This document shows, piece by piece, positions 26,228-35,475 of a stretch of 64,000 bases of DNA. The position numbers and the translations under genes were made by a program. The notes under the pieces were generated by a model. That model was not told the origin of the DNA. It saw nothing but the letters and a program-made list of their open reading frames with translations, and searched no databases. The stretch is from contig MU385863.1 in the NCBI GenBank assembly GCA_022497145.1, forward strand, positions 434,001-498,000, read 5' to 3'. This DNA comes from Rostrohypoxylon terebratum. Its lineage: Eukaryota; Ascomycota; Sordariomycetes; Xylariales; Hypoxylaceae. Every line of letters begins with the position of its first letter. The first letter of the stretch is position 1.

Positions 26228-27511
26228 GCGTAGAGAGGAAGCCAAAAGTGTGGTGTCTCCAGCTGCGAAGTTCCGATAGTTCTGGTGATCGTCATTAACG
26301 CATCCACCGCGCCAAGGCGGGGGCCCTCTACCTATACATCTGCAAATCTACATACGGATACAGAATACAATGCTACTTTCCTACAGGGCTACTTTTCTTT
26401 TCTTTTCTTTTTCTCGTCACTCTATAACTCCTTTTTCGACTTAGTCCCATCCAGACTGCTGGAAGAGACGGATTGGTCGCTACAGAATACGACATGGTGG
26501 CTCCCTCAATCCAGCGACGGATCGCTCCTCGCAGCCTTGCAGGAGCAAGTGCCGTACATACATATGTCCATACCTGGACTACTGCATAGTAGGACCTAGG
26601 TAGGTATGTACATTGTAGATGCTATGTAGGTAGGTACTTTCATACTTTCATACCTACATCCCCATGCGTACCGTGGGCCTACATCATGGGTGGGTAGGTA
26701 GCGCAGATGTTTAATTCCTTTTTTCCTTCCTGCATGCCTCGCAAATTACCTGCCGAGTCACGAAATTTCGCCGGCGGCCAGTCAGAGGCACGAGATCTGT
26801 AGATGATCTGGGTTCGAACGCCAAGCGCCTTTTTATTAGTTTTCGCGAGCGTATGCCTTCGCGATGGGGGAGGAGGTACTAAGCAGTTCTATAATTCTAT
26901 GGTATGGTATAATGGTGGTGGTGGTGGTAAAGCGTCTATCGAAAAACTGGAAAGAAAAAAAACTAGATATGCCTTTTTTTTTCCACCCCGTGTTGTAGCC
27001 GCCTTCCGTAAATCGAACTCGGTGCCTGGATGCGAGATGTGGTGCCCGATGTTCCCTGTCTATATGCCGAGAAGCCAGACCTATATGTGACTGTCGGTTG
27101 GTTACTCATGACTAAATGACTATACTACGCATGTGATGATGGCCATGTGCCATGTGTAATGTCCACCATGATGCATGCTGGTAATGAGGATGGGGAATGC
27201 CGAGTCCGTGACAAAAACGGAAAGAGGCAAGAAAAGTTCCTGAGAATCACCCTTGACGATGATGTTGGCGCTGCTGCTGGCGAACGGCAACGCGTCTTGG
27301 CGTGCCATGACTTCGAATGTTGCCGTTGTGTCGGTCACCTCGGTTCTCCATCGTAACTTCGTTGGGGACATCGAAAAAAAAAGTTGGCAGTTGTGGGAAT
27401 ATGGGGGGTTGGTTCGCGCGTCACGTCTCCTCCCTGCATTTCTCAACACTTCCCCCATATCTCCATCCTCCTCGTCTCTTGGATGGATATTCATTCCTAG
27501 ATCAGGGTAGG

Positions 27512-28644
27512 CTAAGTGCTTGCGCTCCCGTTCGCGGCAACCGGGGCCAACGCATTCGCGAACCGCAGGGTCACGGTCCCGGCACTCTCGTCGACTCGGA
27601 CCAGGCTCACGGACTGTAGATCCCGCACGATCCAGTCCGGTTCCGCGGCCCTTACCTGCTCCGCCGTGTGGCTCGTAACAAGACCTAGCACCTTGCACCC
27701 GGCGGCCTTGCCCGCTCTTATGCCCGCAGGGCTGTCCTCTAGGACTAGGATCTGATCACTGTCTGAGGGAGCTAGACCGAGCTTTTCGCGACCTAGTGAG
27801 TAGCACGCTGGGTCCGGCTTGCCGTTTGCGACGCTCTCAGCCGTGACTAGATTTTCTGGCTCAGGTAGCTTGAGGACAGAGAGCCAGCCGTGCACGAGGG
27901 GTTCCGTGCCGGATGTTACGATGGTCCAACGCGCGGAGGCGGCTATTAGGGAGTCTAGAAGCGAGCGCGCTCCTGGGATCTCGACGGCGTCGGCACCGTG
28001 GAGTTGGGGGAGGAGAGCCTCCATTTGTCGCACATCTGGATCAGTGTCAGCCGCCTAGCCAGGTTCCTGGGAGGATGGGATGTCTAAGGTATGGCGTGGT
28101 ACGGCGCGGTAAGGGTGAGATGTGGCTGGGGGATGCGAAGACGCTGTCGCGGAGTAAAACACCGCCAGCAACAGAATCAGGGACAAGTCAGGAACAGAGA
28201 AAAGGAGATCCATTCGAACGGGCGTAAGGGGCGGTTCTGCTTCAGGGGAAAAGGGGAGTTTGGCCGAAACCAAGCCTCTACATGGTAAATATCTACTGAG
28301 GGCAGACTCAGACTCAGACTCAGACTCTCCCTTGGTGGTTGGGGAGTTAGATATGCATATAGTCTCAACTCACATTCCCAATTCGCCTTCTCCGGGCTTA
28401 GGATCTTAAGCATGTCTATGCTCCGTCGGCCGTGAGATGTCTGAAGAATCACCTCGGGGTCTACGCCGATTTCCTTCCCAATTCTGCGGTTCTGATTTAG
28501 AATCGGCACACACTGGAATTTAGGGGTAGGACTCACGTGTGCCAATGCTTGACGACGGCGGCGGTGGAGTCTATGATGGTGCCGTCCATATCGAATAGGA
28601 GGGCTTTGAAGGTGACCTCAAAAGGAGGGACCGTGTAGTCCATC
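27512..28644 (-). pseudogene. GPP/DOG-type HAD sugar/glycerol phosphatase with apparent frameshift
   Basis: Minus strand, three exons: 28644-28537, 28483-28374 and 28035-27512, with introns of 53 and 338 bp. The product would be about 246 residues, normal for glycerol-phosphate and 2-deoxyglucose-phosphate phosphatases of the HAD superfamily. All HAD motifs are visible: DMDGT (nucleophile and acid Asp) in exon 1, IVTSGT (motif II), the Lys in NGKPDP (motif III) and LVLEDSPAG (motif IV). QTSHGRR and AVEIPGA are typical of the GPP/DOG branch. Exon 2 joins exon 3 as NWE-YVRQMEA. The natural start MDYTVPPF does not read through: five T residues (plus-strand A run 28620-28624) put a TGA straight after Phe8, whereas four would keep the frame. 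The in-frame Met inside DMDGT would lose the nucleophile. It is either a base-call error, a real null allele, or an unseen upstream exon; hence the pseudogene type at moderate confidence. Confidence 0.6.
28303..28326. repeat. (CAGACT)4 tract inside HAD intron 2
   Basis: Four perfect CAGACT units lie within the second intron of the HAD gene. At 338 bp this intron is well above the local norm of 50-70 bp, and the repeat may have contributed to its growth. Confidence 0.85.
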
Positions 28645-29190
28645 TTGAGTTGTGTCTTGGCCAGTCAAATGCTAGTGATTGATTTTGAACTGAAATGATT
28701 GAACCAGTCTCACTCTAGATAATAACAATCATTGGGGTATAATGAGTGAATTAGAATCATAAAATCTATGCGGAACCTGTATAAAAATGAAGTCGGAGCC
28801 TCTCAAATGAGCCGCTTATAAGTCTAAGTCTTAATCTAAGTCTTAAGGTGTTGAGGCAAATAGTGACCAGGCCGAATTAGGAAACTCCGCCCTCACAGTT
28901 CCCCATTTTTAAGTTTGTGTTTGTACGGTGAGAAAATTGAAGCCATCGCGACGCCGCGACGACTGCTGAAAAGGACCGATTTTTAGGGGTCTTTCAGTGG
29001 GTTCTTATCGGTAGGCGGGGTCAGCCAATCGGTAAAGTGGATCTGGTGTGACTATACCTATTGTGGAAGAATCGTGGCGGTAAATTGTGGCAGAATTGGG
29101 CTTCCCACTAAAATTTGGAAACTTTTTGTGCTGATAACATCATCGCAACATTTTCAAGTACCTAATCATTGCTAGGCACGGCAAGTAAAA
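28645..29190. promoter_or_regulatory. Divergent promoter shared by HAD phosphatase and nug1
   Basis: The start codons of the minus-strand HAD gene and the plus-strand nug1 gene are separated by 546 bp, so this segment must carry both promoters. It contains a good CCAAT box at 29025-29029 (context AGCCAATCGG) and an A/T core TAAAATTTGG near 29108-29117, close to nug1. Confidence 0.7.
29025..29029 (+). promoter_or_regulatory. CCAAT box
   Basis: The context AGCCAATCGG fits the consensus of the fungal CCAAT-binding (HAP) complex. It lies 162 bp upstream of the nug1 start and about 380 bp upstream of the HAD start. Confidence 0.45.
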
Positions 29191-30880
29191 ATGGCCAACC
29201 ATATCACAAAACCGAAGAGTATGTTCTTGTCTCAAGGTATAAACAGAGAAAATTGGCTAATTGACGTATCATACAGAGGCCAAGTCGAAGCGGACACCCG
29301 TTCGCCTACGGCACAAGATCGAAAAAGCTTCCGCTTCGAAGCAGCGCAAAGCCAGAAAGGAAGCGAAGAAGAACCCACAATGGAAGTCCAAGTTAAAGAA
29401 GGACCCGGGTATCCCGAACCTATTTCCTTACAAGGAGAAGATCCTCCACGAGATTGAGGAGGGACGACGAAGGAAGCAAGAGGAACAACAGCGACGGAGA
29501 GAGTTAGCTAAGGCTGCAAAGACTGGTACTACGGATGAGGCCGAGAACGAGGAGACTATAATGGAGGGTGCGGAAGAGCAGGCCTTCGACGGCTTTGCGG
29601 ACGAGGCAATGGATGAGGACGGTGTGGACGACAGCTCGAACCCCATGGCCGCACTTCTCGCGAGCGCAAGAGCTGCTGCTGAAAAGTACGATCGCGAACT
29701 ACAAAGCGGAGATGAAATGGACGAAGACGAGTCGGATGACGATGAAGATGACTACGAAGACGGAACCGCCGAGCTGCGCGCCCAAGGTTCATCACGAAAA
29801 GCACATGACAAAGTTTTCAAGCAAGTCGTCGACCAAGCAGACGTGGTGCTTTACGTCCTAGACGCTAGAGACCCCGAAGGTACAAGATCTAGGGAAGTCG
29901 AGCGCATGGTGATGGCTGCGGCGAGCGGTGGCAAGCGATTAATGCTTGTCCTTAACAAGATCGATCTTATTCCGCCGAACGTGCTTAAGGATTGGCTTAC
30001 GTACCTACGACGATACTTCCCTACCCTCCCTCTGCGCGCCTCCGGCTCCGCCCCTAATGCGCAAACCTTCAACCACCGCGACCTCACCGTTCAAAGCACA
30101 TCATCCGCTCTCTTTAAATCCTTAAAATCCTTCGCTGCCTCTAAGCAGCTTAAGCGCGCTATCTCCGTCGGCGTAATCGGCTATCCCAACGTTGGAAAGT
30201 CGTCCGTTATCAACGCTCTGCTTTCGCGTATGGGCGGTCGAGGCGCAGCCGCTTGTCCCGCGGGCGCTGAAGCAGGCGTCACGACGAGCATCCGCGCCGT
30301 CAAGATCGACAGCAAACTAACGCTTCTCGACTCCCCCGGTATCGTGTTCCCCTCCGCACAGGAAGGCGACTCCGCCTCGTCTTCGTCATCTAAAAAGAAC
30401 GCTGTGGAGGCACACGCGCACCTCGTGCTCCTGAACGCCATCCCGCCAAAGCAGATCGACGACCCGATACCCGCCGTCACGTTGTTGTTGAAGCGGCTCT
30501 CGGCGTCGCCCGAGTTGCTGCAGAAGCTCATGGATGTGTATGACCTGCCGCCGTTAATTAGCTCGGACGGCGACGAGACGACAGATTTCTTGGTCCAGGT
30601 CGCGAGGAAGAGGGGTCGGCTCGGAAGGGGCGGCGTGCCGAACCTAGGCGCGGCGGCGATGACGGTCGTTACGGACTGGAGGGATGGTAGGATACAGGGC
30701 TGGGTCGATGCCCCGGTTCTACCGGTCGCGACGGAAACTAGCGCTACGGTTAAAGGTGTGGGTGAGGCGGGTGCGATGGCGGATCAGAAGGAGATCGTTA
30801 CGGAGTGGGCTAAGGAGTTCAAGATTGAGGGGCTCTGGGGCGATGATGAGGGTAAGGAGGGGGATGAGATGGTGCAGTGA
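29191..30880 (+). CDS. nug1: Nucleolar circularly permuted GTPase (Nug1/Grn1/nucleostemin family)
   Basis: Two exons, 29191-29218 and 29277-30880, with a 58-bp intron after codon 9, give 543 residues. The joined N-terminus (MANHITKPKKAKSKRTPVRL) starts the basic GN3L/Grn1 domain, followed by a charged coiled-coil (EEGRRRKQEEQQRRRELAKA) and an acidic stretch. The GTPase motifs are in permuted order, which defines the family: G4 NKID at 236-239 comes before G1 GYPNVGKSS at 311-319 and G3 DSPG at 361-364. In yeasts this protein acts in the nucleolus on pre-60S ribosomal particles and their export. Its length agrees with yeast Nug1 (about 520). Lower-case nug1 is used by homology; Grn1 and GNL3 are the names in other lineages. 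It shares a promoter with the HAD gene and has crpA downstream on the same strand. Confidence 0.92.
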
Positions 30881-31657
30881 TACTAGACAGTTATGTTTTC
30901 TGCGCAGCTTTTACGACACAGGAGTTACGGGTCTGGGAAAACAGATGTCTCTTCCGATACATAGAGATGGACTACATGAATATACCACATTTCACGTATT
31001 ATTGGGGGTTGAATTGCATCCGTGAGATTGATGTGAACATGCCTCCTGCTCAGTGGTACCTAAATGGTGGTCTCAATGTGTGAACTCCCCAATCGCCATT
31101 TCATCATAAAAAATTCTATCTTTCGAGTTCGTATTCTTACTATGCACCTCGAGCAGTCTCTTTTATGTAAGAAAATATTCATATAAACTTGCGTTGTGAT
31201 ATGTGAAATGAGATTTTATGGATGACTTTTCATTTTTTTTTATGAGAGATTTATGAATCACTTGAATATGACCTGTGAAACGGGATTTCCAGTGTCACTT
31301 CTTTGTCTGAACTGACAGCGCCCATGAATTCTGATGCAATATCCTCAATCATATCATTGGCAGCTGGCAGCTGCAGACAGCCGATTTCGGACGTCAGCTA
31401 CCATGGTATATCCCTACAGGGCCTACACCGATCACCAGCTATACATTCATAAATGCATGCTTTCCGCCCCGTCACAGTCGCAACCAACAGTAAAAGGGAT
31501 TCTCCGGGTAGGCACATGAAACGAATAACAGTGCGCCGGCGGTACCTACCCCATGATACGGCCGAAGACGGCAGCAACAATCAGATGTTTATGCCTTCCC
31601 CAGAATTATTTGTAGGCCGTGCTTTTTAAACTGTCTCCTCCCCCATCAATCCCCAAA

Positions 31658-31662
31658 ATTGG
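31658..31662 (-). promoter_or_regulatory. CCAAT box (minus orientation) upstream of crpA
   Basis: ATTGG on the plus strand, read as AACCAATTTT on the minus strand, lies about 80 bp before the crpA start codon. It is a weaker match to the extended consensus than the boxes near nug1 and dis3. Confidence 0.3.
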
Positions 31663-31706
31663 TTAAGTTTCCTTAAACATTAACCATATTGTCAACGCTG
31701 AGTATT

Positions 31707-31733
31707 AAGGCAATAAGGCAATAAGGCAATAGG
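31707..31733. repeat. AAGGCAAT tandem repeat in the crpA leader
   Basis: Direct copies of AAGGCAAT/TAAGGCAA, the last one altered to CAATAGGG, end about ten bases before the crpA ATG. They lie in the probable 5' leader. Confidence 0.75.
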
Positions 31734-31742
31734 GCGACGACA

Positions 31743-34700
31743 ATGAGCGAACCTAAGGAGAAGGGCGGATGCAAGTCCGGTTGCTGTTCCTCTCCCCCAC
31801 CGAAAGTTGAGCCTGAACCCGAGCCTGAAGTTCAGGAGGAAGACGATTGCTGTAAATCGGGCTGTTGTGGTGGCGACAAAGCCTCGGAGATTAGTGAAAA
31901 GGAAGACTGCTGCAAGCCAGCGATGGAGGAAAGTGGCTGCCAATCCGATGACGAATGCTGCAAGCCCGCGAAGCCAATCGACAAGTCCGGTTGCCAGGAT
32001 GGATGCTGCAAGCCCAAGGAAGAGCCGAGCAGCGCCGATTCCTGCTGCCAGCCATCGAGCTCAATCAAGATTCCTGCTTGTTCAAGTGGATGCTGCGGGC
32101 CCAAAGATGCGCAAGACGAGAAAGACAGTTGCTGCGGGCCTGAGGAGTCTATCGCCAACGACGACTGCTGCAAGGATAGCTGCCGTGACGCCAAGGAAGA
32201 GATGAAAGATGATTGTTGCAGCCCGTCAATTGAGGTTTCACAGGACGATGATAGCTGCAAAGATGCATGCTGCTCCGCCGATAAGTCCGAGGAGGTTGAG
32301 CCATCTTGCTGCCAGGGTAAACAGAAGCCCTGCTGCGACTGTAGGTCTAGTGAAAACACACCCAATAAACTTGATCGGAGGGTAAAGAATACTGACCGAT
32401 GCTTTTTAAGCCACCTGCATTGATCGACTTGTGCTCCGAGAGACCGCGATTGAGAAACAAGGTAATGTCGTTATTACCAGTCATCCTTGAGTAGATTGAT
32501 TTTCTAATTTTCTCTTAGATGACGATTCAACGACTAGTTCTAGCCAAGGACCATCTTCCAAGGCCAAGTCAATTCGCAAAAGATACGAGACTAGGCTCGC
32601 TGCATTAGGATGTCTCTGCCGAGCGCTCGTCGCCTTGGGCCAGGAGTCATGTTGTGCAACTTCCGAACTTTCCTCCGAGGAAAGAAAGCGCGGTCCTAAG
32701 AAAAGCGTCCGACGACGATCTCAGGAGAAACCTGCCTCGACATGCAACTCGAAATCGGGAGGTTGTTGTTCAAAGCCCCCGAAGCGAAAGCCCTCGCCTT
32801 CTGGTTCCCAACGTAGTAAGTCTTGTAAGAAGGGCTGCTGTGGTGGGCCAAAGGATAATCTCAGTATCACATCTGTAGGAAGTGACTGTTGCTCTGGAGG
32901 TCCGGCCGTCACGAAAGACGATTGTAAGCAGGATATGAAAATCCCATTTGATAAAAAGGGCAATGAAGACATTAAGGTCGCTAGCCTCGAGAAAGGCATG
33001 TCCGGCTCTGAGAATGTCGTACTCGGCATCTCAGGTATGACATGTACGGGTTGTGAGACCAAACTCCGGCGAACTTTAAGCGAAGTCAAGGCTTTGGATA
33101 ACCTCAAAACAAGCCTGGTCATGGCCAGGGTCCAATTCCAGCTGGACCTTAGTATGGCCACACCAGAAGATATCATGAAACATATTGAGAGAACAACCGA
33201 GTTCAAGTGCGAGAGAATTGTAACCCACGGGTCGACGCTTGACGTTATCCCTCATGGGGGAGCAAAAGAATTCATCAAGCAGTCTCTACCTCTTGGAGTA
33301 GAGAACATTGATCTCATCGATGATCAGACTGCACGCATCACTTTTGATCCGGAGGTCATCGGGGCTCGAGACCTCATTAACAAAGGATTCGAGAGCCCTC
33401 CGACTCTTGCACCTCCGCAAGCCGATCCGTCTCTCGCTGCAGGAAGTAAACATGTGCGACACATGGGTTGGATGACATTGCTTTCTGCAGTTCTCACCGT
33501 GCCTGTTCTTGTGTTGGCTTGGGCTCCGTTGAAAGAGCGTCCGGTTACGTACGGTAGCGTATCTCTAGCTTTGGCAACTATCGTTCAGGTTGTCATCGCA
33601 GGACCATTTTATCCTAAGGCTTTGAAGAGCTTGATATTCTCCAGAGTTGTCGAGATGGATCTGCTGATCGTTTTAAGTACCACTGCGGCATACGTGTTTT
33701 CTGTCGTTTCATTCGCCTATCAAGTAAGCGGTCAGCCTCTTTCGACAGGTAATTTCTTCGAAACGAGTACCTTGTTGGTCACCCTGATCATGGTTGGTCG
33801 ATGGGTCAGTGCCCTTGCTCGCCAGAAGGCCGTGGAATCCATTTCTATTCGTACACTGCAAGCTTCTACGGCGACTTTGGTGTCCAGTGATGGCACCGAA
33901 ACCGATATTGACACTAGGTTGCTCCAATATGGCGACGTTTTCAAGGTTTCACCTCATGCACAGGTTCCCACAGATGGTGTTATACTTTCTGGGGTAACCG
34001 AAACAGACGAATCGATGTTGACGGGCGAATCGCGACCGGTGGAGAAAAAGAAGGGTAGCACGATCATTGCTGGATCCCTCAATGGTTCTGGTACTATTAC
34101 AGCACGCCTCACCAAGCTGCCCGGAGAGAATACGATCAGTACTATCGCGGGGATGGTAGATGATGCTAAGCTATCTAAGCCTAAGATACAAGACCTTGCT
34201 GACCGGGTCGCGTCGTATTTTGTCCCAGTTATCATTTCTCTGACTATTATCGTCTTTGTTGCCTGGGTTGGAGTAGGGATTCGCAACCAGGGAAAGTCGG
34301 GTAACGATGCCGTGGTTCAGGCGATAACATATGCCATCACTGTCCTTATAGTTTCTTGTCCATGTGCTATAGGATTAGCAGTTCCTATGGTCATTGTGAT
34401 TGCTTGCGGTGTCGCAGCAGAGAAAGGTTTGGTCTTCAAGTCGAGCGAGGCTATAGAAATAGCTCACAAAACCTCGCATGTCGTGTTTGATAAAACCGGA
34501 ACACTAACACATGGAAAGCTCTTTGTGGCAACGGAGGAGTATCCGTCAGGTTCCAAACAAGCCGTTGCATCGAGGATCCTAGGTCTACTGGCTAATATCA
34601 ATCACCCGGTATCTTCTGCTGTTGCGACCCACTTGAAGAGCCAAGGTATCGCCACAGCTAAAGTAAACGATATCCAATCTCTACCTGGTAAAGGAGTACA

Positions 34701-35475
34701 AGGTAAAATTGACGGAGTTTCCATCCAAGCTGGTAATCCTCACTGGCTTGGTCTTGAGTCTCATCCTCTCGTGCAAATCACCCGCTCGAAAGACTTCAGC
34801 ACTTTCTGTGTGACCATCAATTCAGAACTTCAGGCAGTTTTCGGATTAACCGATACCATCCGCCCAGACGTACTCCAGACCATCGCAGAACTGCAGAGGC
34901 GAAACATTGCTGTATCTATCCTTAGTGGCGATGATGACCGAACCGTCGAAACCGTAGCAGCCACCCTTGGAATCCCTCGGGAGAACGCCATTTCGAGGTG
35001 CTCGCCCGCCGACAAGCAGGCTTATATCCAGAAGCTTCTAGGTACAGGAAGCGATAGCGGTAGCGAAAATGGCAAGAAAAAGCAAAAGCAGCCCGTAGTC
35101 GTTTTCGTGGGCGATGGTACCAACGACGCTGTAGCCCTAGCTCAAGCCACCATCGGCGTCCACGTCAACTCGGGCGTCTCGGATGTGGCCCAGTCCGCCG
35201 CTGACGTTGTGCTCATGCGCCCCGACCTTGCCGGCGTGCTGGCCATGATCGATGTCTCGCGCGCCGCTGTGTGTCGTGTCATGTTTAACTTTGGCTGGAG
35301 CGCCGTGTATAATGTGTTCGCGATCTTGCTTGCTGCGGGCGCGTTCACGGATGCTGGGAAGGGCAGGGGTGAGGGCGAGGTCAGGATCCCCCCTGAGTTC
35401 GCTGGACTGGGCGAGCTGGTCAGCGTTCTGCCTGTTATTGTTGTTGCTGTTAGCTTGAGGTGGGCTAGGGTTTAG
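31743..35475 (+). CDS. crpA: Copper-exporting P1B-type ATPase with Cys-rich N-terminus (CrpA/Pca1 type)
   Basis: Three exons (31743-32340, 32411-32461, 32519-35475) give 1201 residues. The first splice forms KPCCD-S-TCIDRLVLRE, a block conserved in this family, which supports the 51-nt middle exon. The N-terminal 200 residues carry 14 Cys-Cys pairs (SGCC, DDCC and similar), and about four more pairs follow in exon 3. One heavy-metal-associated domain has the CxxC motif MTCTGC (390-395). A second ferredoxin-like unit after it has lost its cysteines. Eight membrane segments are visible. Catalytic motifs are all intact: TGES (718-721), CPC in membrane helix 6 (830-832), DKTGT (Asp874), the HP of NHPVS, and GDGTND (1081-1086). 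The family pumps Cu(I), or Cd(II) in yeast Pca1, out of the cytosol at the plasma membrane; Aspergillus CrpA is the closest match in layout and length. Copper is therefore the likely substrate; cadmium is possible. Confidence 0.93.

Larger units (their letters stand above)
21301..27511. other. Gene-poor region rich in simple repeats
   Basis: About 6.2 kb without a recognised gene. The plus strand has several CT-rich stretches that resemble fungal 5' leaders (for example 22200-22460), but no initiating exon could be tied to a family. It carries a GAGGGC tract, a short CCAGCA run near 23110-23133, many TAGG/CCTA tracts and a telomere-like tract at 26204-26227. The right end is the 3' flank of the HAD phosphatase gene. 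Confidence 0.45.
30881..31742. promoter_or_regulatory. Intergenic region: nug1 3' flank and crpA promoter
   Basis: 862 bp between two genes in tandem. The left part is A/T-rich 3' flank. The right part should hold the crpA promoter and includes a tandem GCAGCTGGCAGCTGC at 31360-31374, an inverted CCAAT (ATTGG, 31658-31662) 81 bp before the ATG, and three to four copies of an AAGGCAAT unit just before the start. The short frames here are not convincing. Confidence 0.55.

Noticed and set aside
26790..26840. Possible tRNA or B box at GGGTTCGAACGCC
   Set aside because: The surrounding bases do not form a T-arm stem or the rest of a cloverleaf, and no A box is placed correctly.
27120..27698. 192-codon minus-strand frame overlapping the HAD gene's 3' end
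   Set aside because: It overlaps HAD exon 3 in another frame and continues into 3' flank without any recognised domain; the HAD frame explains the conserved part.
31832..32365. 177-codon minus-strand frame opposite crpA exon 1
   Set aside because: It is the antisense shadow of the Cys-codon repeats. Its Gln/Ser-rich content follows directly from complementing TGC and GAA-type codons.
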